A stretch of DNA of 20,060 bases from Cylindrotheca closterium (GCA_933822405.4 CAKOGP040001763.1:1-20060); one strand, 5' to 3'; shown: positions 1-9,962, counted from the stretch's first letter. Notes: generated from the letters alone by a model not told the origin. Made by a program: numbers and translations.

Positions 1-2
1 CG

Positions 3-539
3 GGAACGCAATTTCCTTTCAAGTTGAAGCAAGTGTTTTTTCGTATCAACGACGCAGAATTTCGTGGCGACGTCATTCCCCTTCGCCTCCTGGACACGTC
101 ACTTGTGACATTCGCCGGTCTGATATTTGACAAACAAAAAAATGCGGTGCCAGACGAAAAGATCGGTTTGGGCACGTCATTTAATGGTGACAACCCAACA
201 GCTTGGCTGATTGCCATTGTCCGACACCTTCGACAGAGTCAACACAAGACTGGCGACACCCCCCTGTTCACCTACTACTAGTTTGGAGTCCCTTGCAATG
301 TCACAGATCGAATGATGACAAAATATTTGAGAGCAGTTGCTCTCTCCGTGGAGGTCGATCGACCTCCCACAATCGGTGCTCTTCGATGCACCGGGGCTGC
401 CGCGCTTCTTGAAGGCAATATCCCGACTAGTCTCATCAAACTACTCGGTCGGTGGCGCTCCGACGAAGTTTTTCGGTATCTTCACACCCAGTCCGAGCAA
501 CGCTTGACCGATGTTCTTGTTGATCACGTCGGGCACTAG
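3..539 (+). pseudogene. Tyrosine recombinase fragment, interrupted by in-frame TAG
   Basis: One reading frame runs from the window edge to a TAG at 537-539, broken only by a TAG at 279-281. The part after the break resembles the catalytic C-terminus of tyrosine recombinases of the Crypton/DIRS type found in algae and oomycetes. It has an Arg box 'LRCTGAAALLEGN', then 'LLGRWRSDEVFRYLH', whose Tyr would be the nucleophile. The part before the break has the 'FAGLIFDKQKNAV' type core also seen in these proteins. The His of the usual HxxR box appears to be replaced (the sequence reads IGALR). The N-terminal part lies outside the window and no ATG is visible for this frame. The real protein would cut and rejoin DNA of a mobile element; this copy is probably dead. 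A single amber stop could instead be recent or suppressed, but I see no evidence for that. Confidence 0.72.
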
Positions 540-766
540 CGTTTTTTCCCACCCACCACACCCTGGACGGTTTGACAGAGTGAATTTGAAGTCTAGGAAT
601 AGATAGTTATTAAGATTACCCTAGTCCCACCTCACCCTTGGAGGAAACGAGCGCTTGCGCTGGGGGATTGGGGGCCAACAGCTAGTAACAACTGTCAGCC
701 CAAAAACATCATTGAAACTCTTTTAGGCCCAATTGGAGTCTGCGAAATCCAAAGCGATTGAAAAGG

Positions 767-2953
767 ATGAGCAATCGCATCAAACAGACAATAATAACCA
801 ACGATGGTAACGACCATACTAACATGAAAGCACCGCTTCCCGTCCGCTCAGCGAAGAAACACAAAATTGATTACTGCTCCGGAACAAATCCAAAATCTAC
901 CATGCACTCACTCTTCCTAATAGTGACGCACGTTTTCGGTTTGTTCTTGTTTGTTTATGGAATTGTATTCAGAATGATTTCCTTTTCCAATGGTGATGAA
1001 TGTGAGATGACATACTCCATGAGAGAGTTTGTGGAGATTGCAACCTCTTTTGAATCGACATCTCCCCTAGCAAGCAGCTATAATCTTTACAAGTTTCTGG
1101 ACAGAAGAGACCCTAGATATAAATCGCTCATGCGAGCAAAACAGCCGATTTCAGATTATCCAGATTGGTGTGGCAAAAGTCATGCGAAAGTAAAGGTGGT
1201 TTTGTTCATTCCAGGGCATTGGGGCTCATATACTCAGTCTCGCTCTCTTGGAGCGCATGGGTTGAAACTCACGGGGAAAGCGGCTGGTGCGACTGTGGAG
1301 AGCATCGTAAATGCGCTTGAAAGAGGTTCGCTGAGTGGAACTGCGCAAAATGAAGAAGAATTCATATTCGAGGTCCTATCTGTCGACTTCGGAGAGCAGG
1401 GTGCTGCGCTTCACGGTTCATTTCTAATATCACAGACGGGTTACGTGAGCGAGGCGGTTCGCCATATCTCGGTACGTGCAGACATTGGTACATAGCGACA
1501 GCTTGATTCAAACTGTTGCATAGAATCTGATTCAACTCTCAGCGTGTTTGCGATGTCGACTCGGTCACTCTTGTCGGACATTCAATGGGTGGGATCGTTG
1601 CTCGTTTGGTCCCTGTCTTGCACCCAGAGAATGCCCATCTGGTTCGAGATATTATCACCCTTGCTTCGCCGCACTCCAATCCGATCTACGCTTTCGATTA
1701 TTCCATACGTGAAGTATATGAGAGGCTGGAACGTACATCTGGGGGAGAAGCATTGGTCGTCTCAGTGTCTACAGGGCTAAAGGATGAAATGATTGAACCA
1801 ACCTCGAGTTTTATGCAGCAGCATCATTCATCCTTTTCAGTGAGTAAATCGTATTGTGCAGTCGATTGATTTTGACCAATTCGTAATAATGCCTTATCTG
1901 CCCTATAAGGTGCTGGCTCAAGATCTGCTGCACAATGGCGAATTTGGGATGGATCATCAGGCGATCACATGGTGTTTCGATGTTCTTCATTCTCTTCGAG
2001 CTGTGATCTGGGAACTCTCAACCGCAGGTGTTGAAGAAGATGTTGTTACCAGGTTACAACTTGTAAAGAATCACTTCGGGGCAGACAGTTTTGCAACAAA
2101 TTACATTTTGTCAAGAAATGATCTCAATACAAAGTTCGGATATATTCATGCAAGCAGCATCGAGTCGGGAATGGTTTACAATATTCCACATTTATTCAGT
2201 TTCTTCTGCATCCTTAGCGGACTACGGTGTTCTTTCAATTCCAAGTGGGACACCAACAATTTAATTTTGACTGTCATTTGTGGTTGGTGCTTCTGCGACA
2301 TCAACAAAGGGTCCATTTTGATCCTAACGCTCGTTGCCAACACAGTCCACGCTTTGATTTCCTCGACTATTCCTGTTGGATTTTACATGGCTGAGGATCT
2401 TGGTGCATCCATTGTAATGATTTTGGTTCCATCCACGGCTGTCACTTTTCTGTCTGTTTCGCTCAGAGGAGTGGTAGTTGGCGCAACAACTTTGCAATAT
2501 TATGATTCCTACCTGTTTCTCTTTGTCATCGACTGTATCTTGTGTTGCCTCTTCCTCATTGTCGGATTTTCGCGTTCCTTGCACCAAAGGCGTGACTTGA
2601 GTTTTGTCGCTTCGGCATTCCTCGTTACAATAATCTCCGCGGTAGGCTCCTTTTCATTGATTTTGTGGGGTGACAGACCACAGGCAAGGAATTGGCAATC
2701 TTTGCTTTTGATTCTCTTGTCTGTTCATTTGTACTTAATGCAGCAACGAAGGCGAATGGATCATGAACTTGCTCTTACACTGAATATTCGAGATTATCTC
2801 ATCTTGGGTACCATCGTCGCTGGTGTTAGCAAGTTACTGTTGGAGAGAGGGCATGCCTATCGACTTGTATTTTTCATACCTGCCCTGACAGTTTCTGACA
2901 TTATCTGCAACCGACTAGCTACCAAAGGGCGAAGAAGACAGAAAGATTTGTAA
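767..2953 (+). CDS. PGAP1-like GPI inositol-deacylase
   Basis: Three exons by eye: 767-1471, 1543-1839, 1910-2953, giving 681 aa. Introns are 71 bases (gtacgt...tcag) and 70 bases (gtgagt...ataag), and both keep frame. The protein has an N-terminal membrane segment near residues 46-68. It then has the family signature 'PGHWGSYTQSRSLG' (about 149-162) and the lipase nucleophile motif GHSMGG (Ser about 249). 'HHSSFS' follows, joined by the second splice to 'VLAQDLL...MDHQAITWC', which matches the PGAP1 layout well. The C-terminal third is strongly hydrophobic, with about six to eight membrane segments. PGAP1 enzymes remove the acyl chain from the inositol of GPI anchors in the ER so that GPI-proteins can leave. 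The protein is shorter than the animal enzymes (about 920 aa); the middle region is reduced. The first in-frame ATG was chosen, because the open frame upstream starts only at TTG. Function is inferred from family motifs. Confidence 0.85.
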
Positions 2954-3081
2954 TTCTTGTGAAACCCAATATAAGAAAATGTGCTGTATTTTAATGTAAT
3001 AACATTGATTGCTATCTAGTCGATTTCATAAGAGACGATGTGTGGAAAGGCAGAATCCAGAAGAAAGGACTCCGCATAAAC

Positions 3082-4683
3082 CTACCCGTATCCCTTTGTT
3101 CCTGCTGCGATGCTCAACTTGTGCTCCAGTAGTTGTATTTTTGCTTTGCTCTGGGACAATTCCTCTTTCACGGAGAAGAGCTCTTCATTCTGAACCACGA
3201 GTTTCATTTCCAGTTGGTCGAGGTTATCGATAGTCTTTTTTCGGTCAAGGAGAGCTCTCCATTTTTTGGACTTAGAGGGTTCGATATGACGAATTGATTG
3301 CATCTGCTTTTCCATAATCTCCTCAATTTGATTCCGTAGTCTTGCCACGACGCTTTCTGCCCCCACGGCAAGTGAGTTGATTTCTGTAATTTTATCGTCG
3401 TGTTGATCCCTAATTTCCTGCAGCTCATCCCGGAGATCCTCGATCTCAACCGCAGCAAATGCGAGCTCTGTTAATTTGAGCTCTAAGATTTCCATTTCGA
3501 GCAGTCGGCTCTCTTCCCTCGACAATATGTCGCTAATCTGTCGCTCGCACAGAGTCCGTTGAGCAGCAAGAGCCTCTCGCCAATCCTTGGCAGGAACTCG
3601 AGTTTCTTCTAGCAGTATTTTTTCTTGCAGTTTCAAATCCTGAAGTTCCTCGTTTGATCGTTCTTCTTTTCTTTTTGCCGCTTCAAGTATGGCGTGCAAC
3701 TCTGCATCATCATGGACCTGCTTTGTGTACATCTGTGACATCCTTTGTAAGATTTCTACAACTTGACTTTGGACTTCCATTTGCTCTTCTACTGATGAGT
3801 CTTCTGCAATTTGGTTTATCGCTTGCAACACATCATGTGCTTGTTTTGGCGTAACCGCCAAAGCTTCAAGTTCGTGAAATCTTTCCTGCATCCGTAACAT
3901 TTCTTCGTGCTGAGTTTCAACTTGTTCCTTATAGGCCTCCAGCTGACCACATAAATCCATGACTTGCCGAGCGTGCTTGGAACGGAATGACTCTAGTTCT
4001 ATGTGTTGAATAGTCGATTTTGTCTGGATCTGACGTTGGAGTTTGCCAATCTGCTTACGGCAACTTGTTAATTGTTTCTGTGATGTTTCGAACAGATAAT
4101 TGGCACGGGCAAGGAGCTCTTTTGATTTCTCAGTTGATTCTTTTGCTACGCGAAGAACTGCTTCTTCGTTTGGAACTGAAGCATCACCGGCATCTACGTC
4201 AAAGTGACCGCCATTCCAGTTAGACAAAATGTCAACCGTCCTAGACTGTGAAGCATGCAAACGTATCATTTGCTCATTGTAGTCCTTCAAAAGTTCATTC
4301 TGTTCTAAAAGTTTCTGTTGTTCCGAAGTTTTGCTTCCGAATTGGTCTTCGGATGATGCTTCGCCAATAATATTGCGGGCTTCGAGTTGTTTCACTTTAC
4401 CCTGCAGTTGGACCAGTTCCATTTTCATTTCTGCTACAACTGTAATTGCTTCGAAGATTGCCGTGGAATCCAAACTTCCGTTGAACGATTTGATGTTGCT
4501 ACCAAGGATGATCCGAGCTAATCGAAAACTATCATAAATATGTATTCTGGACTGTATTGCAGCGAAATAGCCGCTTCCGGTACATGTAGTGAGGGACATT
4601 GTCTCCTTCGTATCTTCTTCGTCTCCATCGCAGCTACCGGTACTTTCTGGGTTACATGATGATTCATTTTTGGTTGAGTTCAT
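3082..4683 (-). CDS. Coiled-coil protein of unknown function (533 aa)
   Basis: A single uninterrupted frame with an ATG at 4683-4681 and a TAG at 3084-3082. The first 35 residues are Ser/Thr/Asp/Glu-rich and probably disordered. Residues about 40-85 form a short less charged stretch. From about residue 85 to near the C-terminus the sequence is rich in Glu, Gln, Lys and Leu with heptad-like spacing, as in a long alpha-helical coiled coil, for example 'LVQLQGKVKQLEARN' and 'LRDELQEIRDQHDD'. No catalytic motif, signal peptide or membrane segment is visible. Proteins of this build serve as cytoskeletal, centrosomal, Golgi-tether or other scaffold parts, but nothing here picks one. It converges with the PGAP1-like gene (128 bases between stops). 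I do not recognise a family. Confidence 0.78.
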   Translation of the reverse strand: MNSTKNESSCNPESTGSCDGDEEDTKETMSLTTCTGSGYFAAIQSRIHIYDSFRLARIILGSNIKSFNGSLDSTAIFEAITVVAEMKMELVQLQGKVKQLEARNIIGEASSEDQFGSKTSEQQKLLEQNELLKDYNEQMIRLHASQSRTVDILSNWNGGHFDVDAGDASVPNEEAVLRVAKESTEKSKELLARANYLFETSQKQLTSCRKQIGKLQRQIQTKSTIQHIELESFRSKHARQVMDLCGQLEAYKEQVETQHEEMLRMQERFHELEALAVTPKQAHDVLQAINQIAEDSSVEEQMEVQSQVVEILQRMSQMYTKQVHDDAELHAILEAAKRKEERSNEELQDLKLQEKILLEETRVPAKDWREALAAQRTLCERQISDILSREESRLLEMEILELKLTELAFAAVEIEDLRDELQEIRDQHDDKITEINSLAVGAESVVARLRNQIEEIMEKQMQSIRHIEPSKSKKWRALLDRKKTIDNLDQLEMKLVVQNEELFSVKEELSQSKAKIQLLEHKLSIAAGTKGYG

Positions 4684-4710
4684 TGTACCAGTACGGTTAC
4701 AGTTGGAGGT

Positions 4711-4732
4711 GGTGATATGGTGATATGGTGAT
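4711..4732. repeat. 8-base tandem repeat
   Basis: Unit 'ggtgatat' occurs twice, followed by a partial third copy 'ggtgat'. It lies 28 bases upstream of the coiled-coil gene ATG, in its likely 5' leader or core promoter. A role is not established. Confidence 0.85.
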
Positions 4733-4875
4733 TGTGAAATTCTTCATTTTTGAAAATGGCGATTTTGAGCAGGCCAGCATTGAGAGTCAGCCGAGTCAGT
4801 CTTGGTTGTCTTTCTGGGTGATGCCACTTTTTTTACAGTACTGGTAGACTGGTAGGCAAGTTGTACCTGGCTGGG

Positions 4876-4891
4876 TACAGTAGCTACTGTA
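4876..4891. repeat. Perfect 16-base palindrome
   Basis: 'tacagtagctactgta' equals its own reverse complement. It lies about 190 bases upstream of the coiled-coil gene ATG. A two-fold symmetric site of this size could bind a dimeric regulator, but no known factor is recognised. Confidence 0.85.
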
Positions 4892-4910
4892 AACCTACAC
4901 TAGGCCAAAA

Positions 4911-4931
4911 ACTCGAAACTCGAAACTCGAA
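4911..4931. repeat. Triple 7-base tandem repeat
   Basis: Unit 'actcgaa' occurs three times head to tail. It is bracketed by two copies of 'aacctacact' (4892-4901 and 4930-4939), the second overlapping the tandem by two bases. Likely replication slippage or a regulatory cluster. Confidence 0.85.
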
Positions 4932-5472
4932 CCTACACTCAAGGTTGTTGTAGGTGGAAGAAAGTTAGCAACGGAGGGAAATTTCGAGATTTCGTGAGTT
5001 GGTGCACAATCTGTTTGGTATCTTTTGAGAGCTCCGACAAATGCGCTACTGTACTGGTTGGTGGTGGCCGTACTTCCTCTTTGTTCTTCTTTCTTCCGAT
5101 GGAAACAAAGAGAAACTTCTAATAAGAATGTTTAGCCGTCTTTGGCTATTTCTGTTCGATAATACAACATTCAAATCTTTCTTGAAGGCCAAAGACGCAC
5201 AAGACACTAGCATTGCTCATACCCATAATCAATATCATTTCACTTCGAAACCAGGTAGATGAAATGCAAAGACACTCTGAATGCCTCGACCATTTTGTTT
5301 CTCAATTTCGCCATGTACTCGCAAGAACACCTCATGGGTCTCTTCATTACACAATCCAAGCTTTACATATCCACAAAAACTAACACTGCAAAACTATTCC
5401 ATTGTATGGACTGTCGTTTCCTTTTGGTAACTGTTTCTGTCGTGTAACATCTTGACTTCTTCATTATGGCAA

Positions 5473-6512
5473 CTAAACTTCTGTAAAGTTTATTCTACTT
5501 TCAAAGGCTTTGATCATTTCCTCTCTAATATCCTGTGAAGGGACTCCAAATGCCAAAGTCAATCCTTTGATTGCATTTGTACCCCCATCTACCGCTGTGC
5601 TTATGGTCATATTCAAATCCGAGAGAGCCTCGGCACAGTGAAATACAGCCTCCTCTAATGGAAATCCTCGACATCCTGCTCCCAGCAGTGGACTGGCAAT
5701 GCGGATATCTGTTTCGGAGGGAAGCCGGTCAGTAGCAAGGCTCAACGAAGTTTGGTAACAATTTTGCAACAAGCGGTTCTCGCTATGGTCATCATCGCTA
5801 TTATCAAAGAAGGGAGGGACAGTGTGTATTAAATGCTTGTAATCGCCAACGCCATTGGTCCAGACTGCCTGACCTTCAACTATTCTTTCTTTCCCACCGA
5901 GCTGCAATTTCAGATTGGCAGCCAACTCTTTTCCCCCTTTGAGTGCCGTTATCAACACCTTATGAGTCATTGTAACAAACCAGAAAATGGCACAACACAA
6001 AACTTACCAGCTAGGTGGATCATTCCGTCAACCGTGTTTGCAGCAAACATCATGCCCTTTCCAACGTCCATGCCTCCCCTGAGCAAACAAAAGAAGATGA
6101 TACAATTGCTCAGATCATTCCAGCATCTTTATATGTATATTCTCACCAACACCAAGAACGTACCATTGTGAAACAAAGCCCATAATTGGATGAGAATCTT
6201 TCATCGGGAGGACATCTGGCTCAGGTCCGCCCTGATCATACAGGCATGCATGTTGGTGAGTCTCAAAATCGTTTCGAAGGGGGCGAAGGGCGGGGATAGC
6301 CGTACCACTGGGAAGTAGGGGAACTTCGACACTCCTGAAAGCGAAGGGTTCGCTGGGTTGAGAAGCGTTGGGCATCTGGCTTCTTTAAAGTTTGTCACAA
6401 TGCAAGTCGTACTCCAAATTTCGACATCTAATTCGATGCCAACTTGTACTTGTACCTTCCAGGACTTGACAATCTTAGGGACAACTCCAGGTCTGTACCA
6501 TGCAGTAGCCAT
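5473..6512 (-). CDS. Macro-domain protein (ADP-ribose binding or hydrolysis)
   Basis: Four exons by eye: 6512-6306, 6231-6164, 6078-6008, 5936-5473, giving 269 aa. Introns are 74, 85 and 71 bases, all GT...AG and frame-keeping. Macro-domain landmarks appear in order: 'LLNPANPSLSG' (residues 50-60, the family's NAAN-type motif), 'NTVDGMIHLAGG' (106-117, like VDGAIHRAAG), 'HLIHTVPP' (150-157), 'LLQNCYQTSLSLA' (171-183), and the phosphate loop 'SPLLGAGCRGFPLEEA' (197-212). Macro domains bind ADP-ribose or remove it, or deacetylate O-acetyl-ADP-ribose. The unusual feature is about 40-45 residues inserted between the first two motifs, where most members have only a Gly-rich turn. No targeting signal is seen; cytosol or nucleus is likely. 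The ATG at 6512 was chosen because the frame upstream starts only at TTG. The fold is well supported; the reaction is not. Confidence 0.82.
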
Positions 6513-6640
6513 CTGTGGCAAATATTTCGTTCTGAATTCGATTTTTCATAAAATGGTTTTCAAACAAATAAGGCCTATACAAGTCCCGCGCAGGCATCCA
6601 ACAACAACAATGACCCAAAACTTTGAAACAAAACCCAACC
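6513..6640. promoter_or_regulatory. Divergent promoter region, macro-domain and TM9SF genes
   Basis: Only 128 bases separate the two ATG codons, which point in opposite directions. The start sites and core promoters of both genes must lie here or overlap the coding sequence. The part next to TM9SF is rich in 'caaca'/'caaaac' runs, typical of a leader. No TATA box can be named with confidence. Confidence 0.6.
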
Positions 6641-8751
6641 ATGATGCGTTGCTACGGTGTTTGGCTTTCAGCATTTTTTGCACTAGTCTCCCAGACCGAT
6701 GCCTTCTATCTTCCGGGAGTGAATCCCCAATCCTTTTCTGAGGGTGAACCGTAAGCAAACCAAGTGTATCGATTGGTAGACTATTTTGACTCAAATCAAA
6801 CGTTGTTGAACTGTTAACTCCATTGCGTACTTTCACTAAATGTAGGGTCAAGCTAAAGGTGAACAAAATGACATCTAGAAAGACTCTTCTACCTATTGAC
6901 TACTATGGCTTGCCTTTCTGTCAACCTGCTGGCGGACCAAAGATGGACAACGAAAACCTTGGAGAATTCCTTGGAGGCGATCGAATTGAATCATCGCCAT
7001 ACCTTTTGAAGATGAACACTGATATGTACTGCCAGCAGCTATGTATCTCTAATCTTGGAAATGACGAGCAACGTGGTATTGCACCAAACAAGGTTATCAA
7101 GGCCATCCGACGAGAATATCATAACAATTGGATCGTCGATAATCTTTCTGCTGCTTCTATTGTTGAAGATGACGAAACAATCACCACGAGGTACTGGCAA
7201 GGTTTTCCTGTTGGATTTATTTCGGAAGACAATCGAAAAGCCTATGTCCACAATCACGTGAATATCGAGTTAATGTATCATCCAGTTGAAAATGAAGCGA
7301 ACAAATTTCGTGTTGTTAGATTCACTGTCGAACCTTTCTCCATCAAGCACGACTTTGATTCCATCAAGGAGGTGGGAGATGCAGCAAACCAGGACGGTGA
7401 TAGTCCTGAAACCGAACAATGGGCTACAATTAATAATCCGATCCAAAGTTGTAACAAGGATGTACCCTTGACTCAACGGGAACACACCAACTATGATATG
7501 GTCATCGCTGATGGTAGAGAGCCCCAGGAAGCAAGTGGTCGAGTCTTGTTTACTTATGACGTCAAGTGGATAGAAAACAAGGATTTAAAGTGGGCATCGC
7601 GATGGGATATTTACTTGAGCATGGACAATGCCATCCCACCCAGAGTCCATTGGTTGTCTATCGCGAATAGTCTTGTCATTGTTTGCGTGTTATCAGCAAT
7701 GATCATCACTATCCTTTTGAAAAGTTTGAGACAAGATCTCGCACGCTACAACCGAGTTCTAACTGACGAAGAAAAAGCTGACGAGCTCGAGGAGAGAGGA
7801 TGGAAACTGGTTCATGCGGATGTCTTTCGACCTCCTGCATTTTCGCCATTATTGCTTTCTGTTGCTTGTGGGACAGGTGCACAGTTGCTTTGTATGACTT
7901 TCTGGACCATTGTCTTCTCCGCTTTCGGGTTTCTGAGCCCTGCAAAAAGGGGCGCACTTTTGATGGCGGAGCTGTCGTTTTTTGTCCTCATGGGTGCAGT
8001 TGCTGGGTATGTGGCGGCACGCATGTACAAGACATTCAAGGGGAAAGCATGGCAGTATGCAACTCTCTGTACAGCTCTTGGCTTCCCAGGCCTTTGTTTC
8101 GTGATGTTCTTCACTCTAGACCTGATGGCATGGGGCTACGAGAGTACCGACGCTGTTCCCTTTACAACCATTGTGGTGCTCTTGATGATGTGGTTCTGTA
8201 TTTCTACACCATTGGTATTTTTAGGTGCTTACTACGGCTACAAACAAGATGCTATTGAAATTCCTGTGAAAACTTCAAGCATACCGAGGCAGATTCCAGA
8301 TCAACCTTGGTTCATGGGTGCACCCTTTACACTTATGATTGGCGGAATTTTACCTTTCGGAGCCTGCTTTGTGGAGCTTTATTTCATTATGGCCTCGGTT
8401 TGGATGAACTACTACTACTATGTCTTTGGATTTCTGCTTTTGGTTTTCTTGATTCTGATCATCACCTGCGCTGAGATCACACTTTTGTTCAACTATTTCC
8501 AGCTCTGCAATGAAGACTATCATTGGTGGTGGCGTTCTTTCGGTACCTCAGGTTCTACAGCGATCTATGTGTTCCTCTACTCCTTTGTCTACTTTCAAAA
8601 CCTTGAAGCGAACTCTTTGCCAACCTACATTTTGTATTTCGGTTATATGGGGCTGGCAAGCATTGGCTTGTTCTTGATGACCGGTTTCATTGGTGTCGCA
8701 TCTAGCTTTTGGTTCAACAAGGTTATTTTTGAGTCTGTGAAGTTTGATTAG
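6641..8751 (+). CDS. TM9SF / nonaspanin, nine-pass endomembrane protein
   Basis: Exons 6641-6750 and 6846-8751, with a 95-base intron (gtaagc...tgtag), giving 671 aa, normal for the family. Exon 1 encodes a signal peptide (about residues 1-21) followed by the diagnostic 'FYLPGVNPQSFSEGEP'. The splice leads directly into 'VKLKVNKMTSRKT', then 'YYGLPFCQP', as in other TM9SF proteins. A lumenal domain runs to about residue 290. The first membrane helix then follows, a cytosolic loop with 'GWKLVHADVFRPP', and eight further helices. The C-terminus ends in 'VKFD', a KxD retention motif known in this family to bind COPI and hold the protein in the Golgi. TM9SF proteins act in Golgi/endosome sorting and adhesion-related traffic. 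The second Met could equally be the start. The signal peptide exon is missed if only the long open frame is read. Confidence 0.93.
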
Positions 8752-8900
8752 TCCAAACAAATCCCATCTCGCGTCAACAGATTTGAGCATGTTTAAAGTC
8801 ACAGGGCATCAGGAACTCTAGTTGAAGCAGGCTCCATAATTATTGATACTCTTAGGTCCAATGTGAGGCAACCTCCTCGCTTTTTTTTAGACAACTCAAA

Positions 8901-8906
8901 AATAAA
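8901..8906 (+). terminator. Possible polyadenylation signal 'aataaa' of the TM9SF gene
   Basis: A perfect 'aataaa' lies 149 bases after the TM9SF stop and 64 bases before the next gene's ATG. Position is plausible, but diatom genes do not depend strictly on this hexamer. Confidence 0.3.
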
Positions 8907-8969
8907 GTTTGCCACGTCACTTGAAGTGCTGCAGGAAAACTAGACACTTTTTCTTTTACGGCAAAGAGA

Positions 8970-9962
8970 ATGAAGCGCCCACGCCTCCTTTTCGCTCTAC
9001 TGCGGAGCTCCGTAACAGCGTTGGCTACTGGAGAAAAGACAAGAATAATCTTGCCACAAACTCAGAACATCCAAGTCCGTTTGGCAAAGAGTATGTAATG
9101 AGCAAAGTTCCATGCTATGAAAGTGCCAAGAGTGTCTTACATGTCTTTGTTTTCTTAGAATCTGACATATCAGCGATACAACGCTGCAATTTAGAATGTC
9201 TTCCCGAGAACTACAACTCTCAATTCTATCAATCGCATTTGAATCAGTGGCCCGAACTTGCTGTGGTTTGTGAAGACGTCTCGGACGTGCCCCCAGATCA
9301 AACGGGTTTGTCTTTTTCATTTCCGAACGTGGCAGAATCTCCTCCAAGGATAATTGCTTATGTTTTGGGCAAAATTGAAACTCGACCCGTCAAGAACTTT
9401 GACGGCGCGGGGTATAGTAAGGAGCAGGTTGAAACACTAGGTCACGTGACAAGTCTAGCTGTCCAAGATGGATTTCGCCGTCTCGGTCTCGCACAAGCAA
9501 TGATGCGCCAGCTTCATCACCATTTGCAGCACCAAGGTATCAAACAATGTGGTTTACACGGTAGGTTTGCAAACGCAAGATACAGGTTGTTTTTAAATGA
9601 TCGGAACTGAATTGATCTTTTGCACTTACATTTTATTGTGTTCGATAGTGAGAACTTCGAATGAAGCAGCCTGCCGTCTATATCAAAGAGACGGTTACGA
9701 AATTGCGCAGATCATTCCAGCATACTATCAAGATGGCGAGGATGCGTACTTTATGAGAAAATCTCTGCCAGAGTCGAGTGCAAACTCAGCAGGACAATCT
9801 CTATTCTTTAGCAATAGAATTTGGAAAACTGGACCCGCTGAGCTACGACTTCCTCGGCATCACATCGTTGGGCAAGGACTGTCAAGCAATGCACTATCTG
9901 AAAAGACAGCTTCATCGCCTGAATACTTTAGGGGAGCAGTAATTACTGAGGCACAATATTAG
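8970..9962 (+). CDS. NAA10-like GNAT N-acetyltransferase with N-terminal extension
   Basis: Exons 8970-9090, 9159-9560 and 9649-9962, giving 278 aa. Introns are 68 bases (gtatgt...cttag) and 88 bases (gtaggt...gatag). The splices rebuild a GNAT core: 'VRLAKKSDISAIQRC', 'NLECLPENY' and 'QWPELAVV'. Next come 'IIAYVLGKIE' and 'GHVTSLAV', then the acetyl-CoA loop 'RRLGLA' (residues 147-152). The core ends with 'VRTSNEAACRLYQRDGY' and 'YYQDGEDAYFMRKSLP'. 'LPENY' and 'YY.DGEDAY.M' are hallmarks of NAA10/ARD1, the catalytic subunit of NatA, which acetylates N-termini of nascent proteins at the ribosome. Two things differ. A basic then hydrophobic N-terminal extension of about 36 aa looks like a targeting peptide ('MKRPRLLFALLRSSVTALAT'). 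A loop of about 35 aa also sits between 'CEDVSD' and 'RIIAYVLG'. The last 60 or so residues are a Ser-rich tail. It could be an organelle-directed or divergent Naa10/Naa11-type enzyme. Confidence 0.82.

Larger units (their letters stand above)
4684..5472. other. Non-coding stretch between the coiled-coil and macro-domain genes
   Basis: This is the 5' side of the coiled-coil gene and the 3' side of the macro-domain gene. The two plus-strand open frames inside (ATG at 5041, 73 codons; ATG at 5259, 62 codons) have no recognisable motif and unremarkable composition, so I treat them as chance. The half nearest the coiled-coil gene is rich in short repeats: an 8-base tandem, a repeated 'gagtcag' (4784 and 4793), a 16-base palindrome, a 7-base triple tandem, and a 10-base direct repeat 'aacctacact' at 4892 and 4930. 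It probably holds the coiled-coil gene's promoter. No TATA box or known site can be assigned. Confidence 0.55.

Noticed and set aside
1840..1861. A 22-base intron as the main splice form of the PGAP1-like gene
   Set aside because: It would insert 16 residues between 'HHSSFS' and 'VLAQDLL', which sit next to each other in the family layout. The 70-base form also matches the other introns in size. Kept only as a finding.
5041..5447. Two plus-strand ORFs of 73 and 62 codons as genes
   Set aside because: There is no motif and no family resemblance, the composition is unremarkable, and they lie in a repeat-bearing intergenic stretch. Best read as chance frames.
8909..8969. Start of the NAA10-like protein in the long open frame that begins at 8909
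   Set aside because: That frame begins at TTG and its first 80 or so codons read poorly. The ATG at 8970 in another frame, spliced at 9090/9159, gives the conserved GNAT start.
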